This document shows positions 25,188 through 33,774 of a stretch of 64,000 nucleotides of DNA, one piece after another. The stretch is from Flavobacterium jumunjinense. Its GTDB lineage: Bacteria; Bacteroidota; Bacteroidia; Flavobacteriales; Flavobacteriaceae. The notes under the pieces are model-generated. The model had not been told where the DNA came from and searched no databases. It saw nothing but the letters and a program-made list of their open reading frames with translations. A program made the translations under genes and the position numbers. Positions within the stretch are counted from its first letter, which is position 1, and every line of letters begins with the position of its first letter. Location: the NCBI RefSeq assembly GCF_021650975.2, contig NZ_CP091285.1:3038001-3102000 (forward strand). Reading direction: 5' to 3'.

Positions 25188-25652
25188 TTAGAAAGTCATA
25201 TTGAAACCAATACCATTCTGGTTGGTAATCACTTTCAGATCAAAATTATAACCCAATGTTGGACTATTTCCTTTAACACTATCATTATAAGTATCAATAC
25301 TTTTGTTTAAAATTTTTGTACGTCCAGAAAGTATAGGAATAGAAACCGCAATTAATCCTGCACCCACATAAGTAAAACCAGAAGGATAATCAACATCAGA
25401 AACTAAGCCCTTAACAACATCACCAATGATCAATCCAGCACCAGCACCAAGAAGTAAACCTCCAATAGATTCTTTGCGTTTCGACTTTTTATAAAGTTGT
25501 AGTGCTTCTGGGTTTGCAGCTAAGGTTTCTGTAATTTTATGTTTATAAATGTGCTCACCATCAATATAAAACTTTTTGTCTCTTAACTCAATTTGTTGCG
25601 AAAAAACCAAACTTGTGATGGATAAACTTAATAGTAAAAGTATTTTTTTCAT
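25188..25652 (-). CDS. Hypothetical exported protein with glycine-rich membrane segment
   Basis: A 154-residue protein with a signal peptide (cleavage after about residue 18, LVFSQ) and a Gly/Ala/Ile-rich hydrophobic hairpin (GGLLLGAGAGLIIGDVVKG and FTYVGAGLIAVSIPIL) resembling a glycine-zipper membrane element. The C-terminus is beta-rich and ends in Phe, as outer-membrane-associated flavobacterial proteins often do. No enzyme motif. It is immediately downstream of murQ (12 bases) and upstream of the TTG-initiated gene, so these form one transcript. Confidence 0.6.
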   Translation of the reverse strand: MKKILLLLSLSITSLVFSQQIELRDKKFYIDGEHIYKHKITETLAANPEALQLYKKSKRKESIGGLLLGAGAGLIIGDVVKGLVSDVDYPSGFTYVGAGLIAVSIPILSGRTKILNKSIDTYNDSVKGNSPTLGYNFDLKVITNQNGIGFNMTF

Positions 25653-25664
25653 TGTTTCTGTTTT

Positions 25665-26474
25665 TTATTTATAGTTGTCAACAGCATTTCGAACGCTGCC
25701 ATATTGTTTTAATAATTCTCCAGCTTGCTTATAATCTACAGGAATTTCGTCCATGATCATTTTTATACCTCTGTCCACTAATTTATCGTTACTCAGTTGC
25801 ATATCGACCATTTTGTTTCCTTTCACTTTTCCTAATTGAATCATAGCTGTTGTAGAAATCATGTTAAGGATTAACTTTTGAGCCGTACCAGCTTTCATTC
25901 TGCTACTACCTGTAACAAATTCAGGCCCAACCACCACTTCAATAGGAAACTGAGCTGTTTTTGCTAACGGGCTACCTGCATTACATGTAATACAACCAGT
26001 ACTAATTCCGTTTTCGTTGCATCTTTCTAAGCCACTAATAACATAAGGAGTTGTTCCAGAAGCCGCAATTCCAACAACTACATCATTTGGAGTTATGCTA
26101 TGTGCTTTCAAATCTTCCCAAGCTTGCGTAGTGTCATCTTCAGCATTTTCAACGGCTCTACGAATGGCAGTATCACCACCTGCAATAATACCTAAAACCA
26201 AATCGAAAGACACACCAAAAGTAGGCGGACATTCGGATGCATCAACAATTCCTAATCGTCCAGAAGTTCCAGCTCCAATATAAAAAAGTCGTCCTCCTTT
26301 TTTCATTTTAGTAACAATTTCTGTAACTAAATGTTCAATTTGTGGTAATGTTTTTTCTACAGCAAGTGGTACAGTTTTGTCTTCATTATTAATATTTTTT
26401 AATAAATCTGCAACCGACATCTGTTCTAAATGCTCATATTTGGACGCTTGTTCTGTTGTTTTAGTAAAACTCAT
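25665..26474 (-). CDS. murQ: N-acetylmuramic acid 6-phosphate etherase (MurQ)
   Basis: Cleaves the lactyl ether of MurNAc-6-phosphate to give GlcNAc-6-phosphate and lactate, part of peptidoglycan recycling. The 269-residue protein is a single SIS domain: the sugar-phosphate site FYIGAGTSGRLGIVDASECPP, the second site GIAASGTTPYV, and the MurQ signature VVVGPEFVTGSSRMKAGTAQKLILNM are all intact. Length is slightly short compared with E. coli MurQ (298) because the N-terminal extension is reduced. The neighbours are unknown envelope genes; no MurNAc PTS or AmgK gene is in the window. Confidence 0.94.
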   Translation of the reverse strand: MSFTKTTEQASKYEHLEQMSVADLLKNINNEDKTVPLAVEKTLPQIEHLVTEIVTKMKKGGRLFYIGAGTSGRLGIVDASECPPTFGVSFDLVLGIIAGGDTAIRRAVENAEDDTTQAWEDLKAHSITPNDVVVGIAASGTTPYVISGLERCNENGISTGCITCNAGSPLAKTAQFPIEVVVGPEFVTGSSRMKAGTAQKLILNMISTTAMIQLGKVKGNKMVDMQLSNDKLVDRGIKMIMDEIPVDYKQAGELLKQYGSVRNAVDNYK

Positions 26475-26524
26475 TTTTATGCTTTTCGAATCAGAGTAGC
26501 TAAGTTACAAAGATTTCGTTTAAT

Positions 26525-27028
26525 TTATTTTTTTAATTTTTTTTTAATTTCCTTTACTAAAGTTTTTAAAGTTCTTTTTCCAGATTCTGTTTTTGATGTA
26601 TATGAATAACCCCAAACCACTGTTTTACCTGTGTTTAAGCTAACAATATCATATTTGAAACTTTCATATGTTAAGCCAGTAATATCTTTAGAATATCTAT
26701 AATCTAGAATAATTGAATAAACTGCGTCTATGTTTTTTATATTAAAAGCTTTTTCTATATCGCGATTAATTTCACTTTTACTATTAATTGTTCTGTTTTT
26801 CATCGCTTTAGAAGCATATTCAAACGGAACTATATGAAACCCTTCCTCTTCAAATAATTGTTTCAAATTTCGAATGGTACCAATTTTATCTTCATCATTT
26901 GCTATACAAAAAGTAGTGTTCTTGTCTAATATAATACTATAATCAATTGTTCTTGTAGCCATTCTAGAACAAGAACTTAGTAAAATACCAATTGTAAATA
27001 TTTTTAGGAGTCTAATCATTGTTGTCAT
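26525..27028 (-). CDS. Hypothetical lipoprotein
   Basis: A 167-residue protein with a lipobox (ILLSSC, Cys20) and a mixed alpha/beta mature domain. It contains DKNTTFCIAND and a C-terminal basic helix (KRTLKTLVKEIKKKLKK). The ATG follows the TAA of the ZIP transporter gene directly, so it is translated from the same mRNA. It resembles DUF4136-like or envelope-stress lipoproteins only in general character; I do not recognise a family. A downstream in-frame ATG (residue 4) is an alternative start. Confidence 0.6.
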   Translation of the reverse strand: MTTMIRLLKIFTIGILLSSCSRMATRTIDYSIILDKNTTFCIANDEDKIGTIRNLKQLFEEEGFHIVPFEYASKAMKNRTINSKSEINRDIEKAFNIKNIDAVYSIILDYRYSKDITGLTYESFKYDIVSLNTGKTVVWGYSYTSKTESGKRTLKTLVKEIKKKLKK

Positions 27029-27739
27029 TTACATAAAATAAGCCAAAATAATTCCTAATACAATAACTGATAATTTCGCTAAATTGAATTTATGCCCTTC
27101 ACTACTTTCGAAAATTATAGTAGATGAAATATGGAATAAAATACCAATAACAATTCCAGATATTTGTGTATAATAATCGGCTAAGAAATGAAGATTATCC
27201 GCTAAGAATGTTCCAAGAGGTGTCATGAAAGCAAAAATTATCATAAAGAAAAAAATGGCTTTTTTATTCAACTGTGCATTGATGAAAAAAGTAGTCAAAA
27301 TAATTGCAATTGGAAAGTGATGAATAGCAATTCCGTAGGCAAGATGATTATGATTACTAATAGGCATCCCTTCTAATAATGCATGCAAACACAAACTAAA
27401 AAAGAGTAACCAAGGAATTTGTTCCATGGTTTGATGTCCATGAACGTGCCCATGTTCTGCACCTTTAGAAAAATATTCCAAAATGATTTGAAATACTATT
27501 CCAATCATAATAAATATTCCAATGGCATTATTATGGTTATGATGATGACCTTCCTGATGATGTAATCCTGCTTCATATACTTCGGGCAATAAATGCATCA
27601 CAGTTAAAGACAATAAGAAAGCACCACTAAAGGCTAATAAAAGTTTTAAGTTTTTTTTGCTTTTCGGACGTAAATAGAGCGCAATAAAATAACCAATTAA
27701 AACTGAAATTAATGGAAAAATATAAATACTGTAATTCAT
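27029..27739 (-). CDS. ZIP family divalent metal transporter
   Basis: A 236-residue membrane protein with seven to eight helices. The variable cytoplasmic loop between helices 3 and 4 is His-rich (HHQEGHHHNHNN and HGHVHGHQ), and the binuclear metal centre motif is present as HALLEGMPISNHNHLAYGIAIHHFP, with H and E residues in helices 4 and 5. ZIP proteins import Zn, Fe or other divalent metals. It overlaps the methyltransferase gene by one base and is followed directly by a lipoprotein gene. No Zur or Fur site was identified. Confidence 0.9.
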   Translation of the reverse strand: MNYSIYIFPLISVLIGYFIALYLRPKSKKNLKLLLAFSGAFLLSLTVMHLLPEVYEAGLHHQEGHHHNHNNAIGIFIMIGIVFQIILEYFSKGAEHGHVHGHQTMEQIPWLLFFSLCLHALLEGMPISNHNHLAYGIAIHHFPIAIILTTFFINAQLNKKAIFFFMIIFAFMTPLGTFLADNLHFLADYYTQISGIVIGILFHISSTIIFESSEGHKFNLAKLSVIVLGIILAYFM

Positions 27740-28482
27740 TATTTAAATATCATGATTAATCTTTCCGACTGGCTTTTGAAGAATTTTTGCAATTTATAAT
27801 TACCAAAAATATCTAATAAATAAATACCTGCTTCTTCCATCATTTTTTCAAAATCTGCCAAGCGAAGTGCCTGAACTTTTTCAGTGAAATGGAAATCTTC
27901 ACCATCGGCATTAAATTTAATTTCTTTATAAATATGATTCTCCTTTACATATCTTTTAATATGAAAATCGATGTTCTCAACAGTTTTAATTTCTTCGGGA
28001 ACAAGATTATCAATTACATAATCAACATTCATAAAATCGATACATGCAAAACCTGTTTCATTAAGACTACTATGAATTGCTTTCAAGGTTTTCAAGTTGT
28101 CGGCATCATCATCAAAGTAACCAAAACTTGTAAAAAGGTTAAAAATAGCATCATATTTATTTTCACAAACTTCACGCATATCATGTACTTTAAAACCTAA
28201 AGTCTCATTAGAAAATTCAGAAGCTTCCGCAATACTGTTTTCAGATAAATCTGCACCAGTAACATTATAGCCTAAAGAATTTAGATAGATAGAGTGTCTT
28301 CCTTTCCCACAAGCTAAGTCTAAAATTCTCGCTTCTTCAGGTAAATTTAAATAACCAGTTAAACTGTCCATGAAGTGTTGCGCTTCAGTATAATCTCTAT
28401 CCTTGTATAAAATATGGTAATATGGAGTATCAAACCAAGATGCAAACCATTTATTTGATGTAGATTCTGTATTTTCTATCAT
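27739..28482 (-). CDS. Class I SAM-dependent methyltransferase
   Basis: A 247-residue Rossmann-fold methyltransferase. Motif I is ILDLACGKGRHSIYL (SAM-binding), followed by VTGADLSENSI (acidic ribose-binding residue) and the motif IV-like region YDAIFNLFTSFGYF. The start is the ATG at 28482 rather than the upstream TTG, because the upstream residues are basic and unlike homologues; a promoter element lies just before it. The substrate is unknown; small-molecule or thiopurine-type methyltransferase chemistry is possible. The gene heads an operon with the ZIP transporter and a lipoprotein. Confidence 0.85.
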   Translation of the reverse strand: MIENTESTSNKWFASWFDTPYYHILYKDRDYTEAQHFMDSLTGYLNLPEEARILDLACGKGRHSIYLNSLGYNVTGADLSENSIAEASEFSNETLGFKVHDMREVCENKYDAIFNLFTSFGYFDDDADNLKTLKAIHSSLNETGFACIDFMNVDYVIDNLVPEEIKTVENIDFHIKRYVKENHIYKEIKFNADGEDFHFTEKVQALRLADFEKMMEEAGIYLLDIFGNYKLQKFFKSQSERLIMIFK

Positions 28483-28509
28483 TATTCTTTTTCTCACTAA
28501 TTAATCTTG

Positions 28510-28517
28510 CAAATTTA
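28510..28517 (-). promoter_or_regulatory. Predicted -7 element of the methyltransferase-ZIP operon
   Basis: On the minus strand TAAATTTG matches TAnnTTTG, 27 bases before the ATG at 28482. A divergent plus-strand element lies 4 bases away. Confidence 0.45.
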
Positions 28518-28520
28518 GTG

Positions 28521-28528
28521 TATTTTTG
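28521..28528 (+). promoter_or_regulatory. Predicted -7 element for the RlmL-like gene
   Basis: TATTTTTG matches TAnnTTTG. The gene starts at 28626, giving a leader of about 90 bases. It is back to back with the minus-strand element. Confidence 0.35.
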
Positions 28529-28625
28529 CACTTTAATTCTAATTTTTGGAAAGATAGATTTCTAATTTTAGCGTTTTTTTAAGGAATATACAAAGTGAAT
28601 TTGTAGTTGATATTAAAAGTAAGAG

Positions 28626-29792
28626 ATGGAAAATTATAAAATGGTAGCCAAAACCTTATTTGGTTTTGAAGAGCTTTTAGCAAAAGAATTAACCCAATTA
28701 GGTGCTCAAAATGTAGAGCAGGGTACACGTGTTGTTAATTTTATAGGAGATAAAGGGTTTATGTACAAAGCAAACTTAGCATTAAGAACCGCTTTAAAAA
28801 TATTAAAACCAATAAAAACCTTTAAAGCATTTAATGATAATAGTTTGTATGATGGTATTCAAAAAATAGACTGGTCTCAATATTTAAATGAATATAAAAC
28901 GTTTGTTGTAGAAACTACGTTACACTCTGAGCACTTCAATCATAGTCAGTTTGTTGCTTTAAAAACAAAAGATGCCATTGTAGATCAATTTAGAGATAAA
29001 ACTGGAAAACGACCAAATATCGATAAAGATTTTCCTGATTTACGTATTCATGTACATATTGATAGAGATTTAGTAACTGTTTCTTTAGACAGTTCAGGAG
29101 AATCATTACACCGTAGAGGGTATAAAACAGCGACTAACATTGCACCAATTAATGAAGTTTTAGCAGCAGGAATGTTGTTGCTTTCTGGTTGGGACGGAAC
29201 TAGTCATTTTATAGATCCAATGTGTGGTAGTGGAACTATTTTAGCAGAAGCAGCAATGATTGCGTGTAATATACCTGCTAATATAAACCGAAAAGAGTTT
29301 GCTTTTGAAAAATGGCAAGATTGGGACAGTGAATTGTTTGATAAGGTTTTAGAATCGTTATTAAAGAAAACAAGAGAGTTTCATTATACTATTACAGGAT
29401 ATGATAAAGCACCTAGTGCTGTTTCAAAAGCAAAAGACAATATTCACAATGCGAATTTAGATGAATATATAACTATTCGTCAAGCGAATTTCTTCGAAAG
29501 CGAAAAAATGACAGACGGACCATTACACATGGTTTTCAATCCACCTTATGGGGAGCGTTTGGATATTGAAATGGAACGTTTTTATAGAGAAATTGGAGAT
29601 ACTATGAAACAAAAATATCCAAACACAAATGCATGGTTTATTACAGCAAATTTAGAAGCATTAAAATTTGTTGGATTGAGACCAAGTAGAAAAATTAAAT
29701 TGTTTAATGGTAAACTAGAAGCACGTTTCGCTAAATATGAAATGTATGCTGGAAGTAAGCGAACAAAATTTCAAACAGAAGATAACGATTAA
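28626..29792 (+). CDS. THUMP-domain RNA methyltransferase (RlmL/YcbY N-terminal-half type)
   Basis: A 388-residue enzyme with a ferredoxin-like and THUMP RNA-binding region (about 1-160) and a Rossmann methyltransferase domain (about 180-385). The SAM site is FIDPMCGSGTILAEAAMIA and the catalytic N6- or N2-methylation motif is NPPYGER. In E. coli the equivalent half of RlmL methylates G2445 of 23S rRNA at N2; stand-alone copies like this are usual in Bacteroidota. The LRDSSGESLHRRGYK-type segment (SLDSSGESLHRRGYK) is diagnostic of this subfamily. It is followed after 12 bases by a small membrane protein gene. Confidence 0.93.
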   Translation: MENYKMVAKTLFGFEELLAKELTQLGAQNVEQGTRVVNFIGDKGFMYKANLALRTALKILKPIKTFKAFNDNSLYDGIQKIDWSQYLNEYKTFVVETTLHSEHFNHSQFVALKTKDAIVDQFRDKTGKRPNIDKDFPDLRIHVHIDRDLVTVSLDSSGESLHRRGYKTATNIAPINEVLAAGMLLLSGWDGTSHFIDPMCGSGTILAEAAMIACNIPANINRKEFAFEKWQDWDSELFDKVLESLLKKTREFHYTITGYDKAPSAVSKAKDNIHNANLDEYITIRQANFFESEKMTDGPLHMVFNPPYGERLDIEMERFYREIGDTMKQKYPNTNAWFITANLEALKFVGLRPSRKIKLFNGKLEARFAKYEMYAGSKRTKFQTEDND

Positions 29793-29804
29793 AACGAAAA
29801 TATC

Positions 29805-30038
29805 ATGAGTAAAAAGACGAAAGCATTTCTATATAATTTTTTAAGCTTTGTTGCCATCTATATTCCTGCGCTATTTATAGTAAAATTAATAGTTAATTCC
29901 GAAAGTGTTATAGTATCTATTTTTGCATTTGTAATTTCATTAGTACTTGGACCAAAATTTCAATATGTGAAAACAAGTGAAGATGAAAAGATATTCATGA
30001 AATGGATTTTTGTTAAAGGAATTAAAGAAGTGAAGTAA
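29805..30038 (+). CDS. Small two-helix membrane protein
   Basis: A 77-residue protein with two hydrophobic segments (about 9-27 and 33-50) and a charged C-terminus (KTSEDEKIFMKWIFVKGIKEVK). The short spacing from the methyltransferase gene (12 bases) and a good terminator immediately after it suggest a two-gene transcript. No family recognised. Confidence 0.6.
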   Translation: MSKKTKAFLYNFLSFVAIYIPALFIVKLIVNSESVIVSIFAFVISLVLGPKFQYVKTSEDEKIFMKWIFVKGIKEVK

Positions 30039-30055
30039 TAGTTGAAAATAACTAT

Positions 30056-30091
30056 AAAAAAAGTCTTAATGTAGTCGTTAAGACTTTTTTT
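30056..30091 (+). terminator. Rho-independent terminator
   Basis: AAAAAAAGTCTTAA and TTAAGACTTTTTTT form a perfect stem with an 8-base loop, followed by a T-run, directly after the small membrane protein gene. Confidence 0.85.
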
Positions 30092-30186
30092 ATGCTAAAT
30101 AATTACAGTTATGTCATAAAATCACTATAAATGATGATTTTTATTTCTGATTAGAAATCGAAATTTGTAGTGTTAAAAATAAAGAT

Positions 30187-30819
30187 ATGGTTTCAAAGAG
30201 AATAACGATTATAGTTTTTTGTTTAGTAATGGCAATAATGGTGTGTTTTAGTATTTTTTTATTATTGAGTTTCACAATTGACGATGGAAAGTTAAATAAG
30301 GTTTCTCAATCCGATTATTCTAAATACGGATCAATTTCGCTAACAATTGCAGGAGAAAACACAGATAATATTCAATTTGCTTATACATCATTATTTCAAT
30401 TCACAACTATTGAGGAAAATGATTTAAAAAACCAGAACGTAATAAAAAAAGAAGGAAATGATTTAAGCTTTTATGCTTTACGTTTTTTAGGAATTCCAGG
30501 AGATAACAAGCAAGACTCTAATGTTTCATTCCGACTAAAGGTGATTGATGCAGATTTGGCAACAGAAAAGATACTATTAGAAAGAGTGAATATTAATGAG
30601 TTTGCTGTTGTTGATAAAGAAAAGAAATACTTTTTCCTGAATGAATCGTTCAATACGAATTCAGAAAAGGAAGGCGTCACAAATTTTGAAATTTCAAGTT
30701 ATCATTATAATAAGAGTACACAAAATTTACAGTTCATTTTTTCATTCAATGTGGATGGAGAAAATAACGAAACAGGAAATACAATGTCTATAATAGGAAA
30801 TGTAGACGTTATGTTATAA
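30187..30819 (+). CDS. Hypothetical membrane-anchored protein
   Basis: A 210-residue protein with a single N-terminal membrane helix (about 7-30) and a beta-rich extracytoplasmic domain of about 175 residues. No Cys-box is present, so it is anchored by the uncleaved helix or a signal peptide. No motif is recognised. It has a terminator on both sides and so is probably transcribed alone. Unusual repeats or truncations are not seen. Confidence 0.6.
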   Translation: MVSKRITIIVFCLVMAIMVCFSIFLLLSFTIDDGKLNKVSQSDYSKYGSISLTIAGENTDNIQFAYTSLFQFTTIEENDLKNQNVIKKEGNDLSFYALRFLGIPGDNKQDSNVSFRLKVIDADLATEKILLERVNINEFAVVDKEKKYFFLNESFNTNSEKEGVTNFEISSYHYNKSTQNLQFIFSFNVDGENNETGNTMSIIGNVDVML

Positions 30820-30930
30820 TATGATTAAGGAAAGGCTGACCTAAGGATTTATTTTGTTTTCATAAAAATTATTGGTTGTTTGGGTTGGATTCTTAGTCGG
30901 CTTCCTTTTTCATATATTTTAGTACATACA

Positions 30931-30966
30931 AAAACCGCTTTAAAATATTTTTTAAAGCGGTTTTTT
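30931..30966. terminator. Bidirectional terminator
   Basis: AAAACCGCTTTAAA pairs with TTTAAAGCGGTTTT over a short T/A loop, with a T-run. It separates the plus-strand membrane protein from the minus-strand DUF6048 gene. Confidence 0.85.
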
Positions 30967-30981
30967 AGATATTAGATTCGT

Positions 30982-31704
30982 CTATTTTTTTATTTGACTC
31001 TTCTCTTTATTCTTTTTATAGATTGGAATAAAATAACTCAATGCATAATTAAAACCAGCTCCAAATTTTCCATCATAGGTTCTGTTAAAACCAGGAATAT
31101 AAAGATTGTCGAATGTTTCTGGTTTCTTCTGAGAAACTAAATAATTCAAGCGCAAAGAAAAACCTAAAAATAAATTATTGAAAAGTTTTGCTTTAACACC
31201 ACCAACAACTTCAATCCAACCTGCATTTAATCCATCAAATTTTTCATTAGGAAAAACAACATTTTCACCATAGAAATTTGTTGCATCATAAATTTTATAC
31301 GAATTCAAATTCTGACTAAAAGAACTCAATCCGTAGCGAAGTCCAATGTGAACAATATTTTCCATGTCGAGCCAATTTTCATACGAATTATAGTCAAAAC
31401 CTACTTTAAAATAAGTTCCCTTAGTCGTAAAATTCACTCTATCGTCATTAACAGTTTTTTCTTCGTTCCCTAATTCTCCTGCAATATAATATTTCTTAGT
31501 TAGTCGATAATCTCCAACAACTTCTAAACCTTGATAATTCTTGTCATAGAACGATTTCGTCAATCGATGTAGATCGATGCCAACACGCAAACCATAACGT
31601 TCAGGATATAAAGGCTTTTTTGTGCTTAAACTATCCTGAGAAAATCCTTGCCATGAAAACAAGAATAGTACAAGACTAAAAGTATATTTTAATATGTGTT
31701 TCAT
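30982..31704 (-). CDS. DUF6048-like outer-membrane beta-barrel protein
   Basis: A 240-residue protein with a signal peptide (about 1-22, WQGFSQ) and alternating beta strands ending in aromatic residues, of the flavobacterial DUF6048 family (YPERYGLRVGIDLHRL, KIGFDYN-like strand). It is predicted to be a small outer-membrane barrel; its function is unknown. The ATG at 31704 is preferred over the TTG at 31716. The start overlaps the DUF6452 gene by 29 bases. This gene pair next to rlmD is a recurrent flavobacterial arrangement. Confidence 0.72.
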   Translation of the reverse strand: MKHILKYTFSLVLFLFSWQGFSQDSLSTKKPLYPERYGLRVGIDLHRLTKSFYDKNYQGLEVVGDYRLTKKYYIAGELGNEEKTVNDDRVNFTTKGTYFKVGFDYNSYENWLDMENIVHIGLRYGLSSFSQNLNSYKIYDATNFYGENVVFPNEKFDGLNAGWIEVVGGVKAKLFNNLFLGFSLRLNYLVSQKKPETFDNLYIPGFNRTYDGKFGAGFNYALSYFIPIYKKNKEKSQIKK

Positions 31705-32191
31705 CTTCGTTTTCAATTTTTACGTTTTCTACCGTTACACTTTGAATCCAGTTTGTAGTACTAATAGTTGTAGGGTTTGTAATCTCAAAAGTAGTTTTAT
31801 AACCACAAGCTCTAGAAATATAAGTATCTTTTTTTGTATAAGTAAAAGTCAATACATCTGTTGCTTCACCTGTACCACCATTATTAAGAATAAAATTAAA
31901 TTTTGTTTCGAAAGCATCTGTTCGTAAAGGAACTGAAACAGTGCTTGTATTGAATAAATAGCGTGCGTCATCTGTAGCAGCTTCATTAGAAACTAGTTTG
32001 TTATCTGTTCCAAACTCTTTAATAACCAAATCTGTAACTGGTTTAAGTTCTGTAGGTGCTACATTGTTATAAAACTGAATTACAACACGTGGAGTAGTAG
32101 GTGTAGTTTCTGCACATAAATCGTCTTTTTCACAGTTCCAAAAAGAAACCGCAAAAAGAACCATTAAAGCAATGATGCTATATTTTTTCAT
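31676..32191 (-). CDS. DUF6452-like lipoprotein
   Basis: A 171-residue lipoprotein with lipobox SFWNC (Cys20) and a beta-sandwich-like mature domain, of the DUF6452 type (CAETTPTTPRVVIQFYN, SRACGYKTTFEI). It sits directly upstream of the DUF6048 gene and downstream of rlmD; the three are co-oriented. The pair probably forms an envelope complex, but nothing in the sequence shows what it does. Confidence 0.72.
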   Translation of the reverse strand: MKKYSIIALMVLFAVSFWNCEKDDLCAETTPTTPRVVIQFYNNVAPTELKPVTDLVIKEFGTDNKLVSNEAATDDARYLFNTSTVSVPLRTDAFETKFNFILNNGGTGEATDVLTFTYTKKDTYISRACGYKTTFEITNPTTISTTNWIQSVTVENVKIENEDETHIKIYF

Positions 32192-32215
32192 TTTATACTA
32201 TTTTTTTAAGTCAGT

Positions 32216-32255
32216 ACTTGTTGAAGAAAAATTGTTACTTTCTTCTTCAACAAGT
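32216..32255 (-). terminator. Hairpin after rlmD
   Basis: A perfect 13-bp inverted repeat (ACTTGTTGAAGAA and TTCTTCAACAAGT) with a loop of about 14 bases lies between the rlmD stop and the DUF6452 start. There is no strong U-run on the minus strand, so it could equally be an mRNA processing structure. Confidence 0.45.
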
Positions 32256-32263
32256 CTATCACT

Positions 32264-33676
32264 TTATCGTTTTTCCAAAAGTACAACATTTTCTACGTGA
32301 TGCGTTTGCGGAAACATATCTACAGGACGCACACGTATTACTTTATACATTTCGTCTAGTAAGGCTAAGTCTCTCGCTTGTGTTGCCGAGTTACAACTTA
32401 CATAAACTACTCTATTAGGTGCAATTTTTATAATTTGGGCCACAACGTCTTTATGCATACCATCTCTTGGAGGATCGGTAATAATTACGTCTGGATGACC
32501 GTGTGTTTTAATAAAATCATCATTAAAAACATTTTTCATGTCTCCAACAAAGAATTCACAATTTGTAATGTTATTGCGTACTGCGTTCTCTTTTGCATCA
32601 GCAATTGCTTCTGGAACAGCTTCTACACCAATTACTTTTTTAGCTTGTTTCGATACAAACTGAGCAATGGTTCCTGTTCCTGTATATAAATCGTATACTA
32701 ATTCTTCCCCTGTTAATCCTGCAAACTCACGTGTAATTTTGTACAGTTCATACGCTTGTTCCGAATTGGTTTGGTAGAACGATTTGGCATTAATACTAAA
32801 ATGCAAACCTTCCATTTCTTCCAAAATATATTCTCTTCCTTTAAAGAGTTTCACATCTTGGTCATAAATAGTATCGTTTGGTTTTCCATTAATAACATAC
32901 AATAAAGAAGTAATTTCAGGGAAACGTTCTGCAAGGAAATTTAGTAATAATTCTCTTTGCTCTTTTTCTTCTTTAAAAAACTGAATCAATACCATGATTT
33001 CTCCAGTAGAAGCAGTACGAATCATTAAAGTTCGCAACAAACCTTCATGCGCTCGAGGATTAAAGAATTCTAATCCATTTTCGACAGCAAATTTCTTCAC
33101 TTCATTACGAATAGCATTCGAAGGATCTTGTTGTAAATGACATTTCTCGATGTCTAGAATTTTGTCCCACATTCTAGGAATATGAAATCCTAAAGCGTTT
33201 TTATGTTCGAATTCTACACCACTTTTAATCTCTTCATCCGTCATCCAACGCGCATTGGAGAAACCAAATTCCATTTTATTACGGTAGAAGAATTGTTTTT
33301 CAGAACCCAAAATAGGTTCAAAATCGGGCATTTCTATTTTACCAATTCTTTTCAGATTGTTATAAACTTCTTGATTTTTATAAAATAATTGCTTGTCGTA
33401 GTGCATGTTTTGCCATTTGCAACCACCACAAGCTCCAAAATGATCGCACACCACTTCTACACGATCTGTAGAAAATTCATGAATAGTAGTAGCTTTTCCT
33501 TCGTAGTAGGCCTTTCTCTTCTTCATTGTTTGCACATCTACCACATCTCCGGGTACTACATTTGGAATGAAAATCACCTTACCATCAGGTGCTTTTGCTA
33601 CCGATACGCCTTTTGCTCCAGCATCAAGGACTTTTACGTTTTCGAATACGATTCTTTCTGTTTTCTTTCTTCCCAT
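32264..33676 (-). CDS. rlmD: 23S rRNA (uracil-5-)-methyltransferase RlmD
   Basis: Methylates U1939 of 23S rRNA at C5. The 470-residue enzyme has an N-terminal TRAM domain (about 8-70), four cysteines for a 4Fe-4S cluster (C77, C83, C86 in CDHFGACGGC, and C179), a SAM-binding motif YDLYTGTGTIAQF, the substrate-binding IITDPPRDGMH, and the catalytic C428 in YVSCNSATQARD. All required residues are present. The predicted -7 element lies only 4 bases before the ATG, which would make the message essentially leaderless. The DUF6452 and DUF6048 genes follow. Confidence 0.95.
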   Translation of the reverse strand: MGRKKTERIVFENVKVLDAGAKGVSVAKAPDGKVIFIPNVVPGDVVDVQTMKKRKAYYEGKATTIHEFSTDRVEVVCDHFGACGGCKWQNMHYDKQLFYKNQEVYNNLKRIGKIEMPDFEPILGSEKQFFYRNKMEFGFSNARWMTDEEIKSGVEFEHKNALGFHIPRMWDKILDIEKCHLQQDPSNAIRNEVKKFAVENGLEFFNPRAHEGLLRTLMIRTASTGEIMVLIQFFKEEKEQRELLLNFLAERFPEITSLLYVINGKPNDTIYDQDVKLFKGREYILEEMEGLHFSINAKSFYQTNSEQAYELYKITREFAGLTGEELVYDLYTGTGTIAQFVSKQAKKVIGVEAVPEAIADAKENAVRNNITNCEFFVGDMKNVFNDDFIKTHGHPDVIITDPPRDGMHKDVVAQIIKIAPNRVVYVSCNSATQARDLALLDEMYKVIRVRPVDMFPQTHHVENVVLLEKR

Positions 33677-33680
33677 AGCG

Positions 33681-33688
33681 CAAAAATA
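33681..33688 (-). promoter_or_regulatory. Predicted -7 element of rlmD (leaderless)
   Basis: On the minus strand TATTTTTG matches TAnnTTTG and is separated from the rlmD ATG by 4 bases. Confidence 0.45.
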
Positions 33689-33774
33689 AAGTATTGATTA
33701 GATTTATAGATATAGTTTAAGAAAAAAATATCGTTTTTCTAAAGTTTTTTCTTCAAAGGCTTGCTTGTTTGCTA

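Noticed and set aside
32378..32689. 103-codon plus-strand open frame
   Set aside because: It lies within rlmD on the opposite strand and has no recognisable features.
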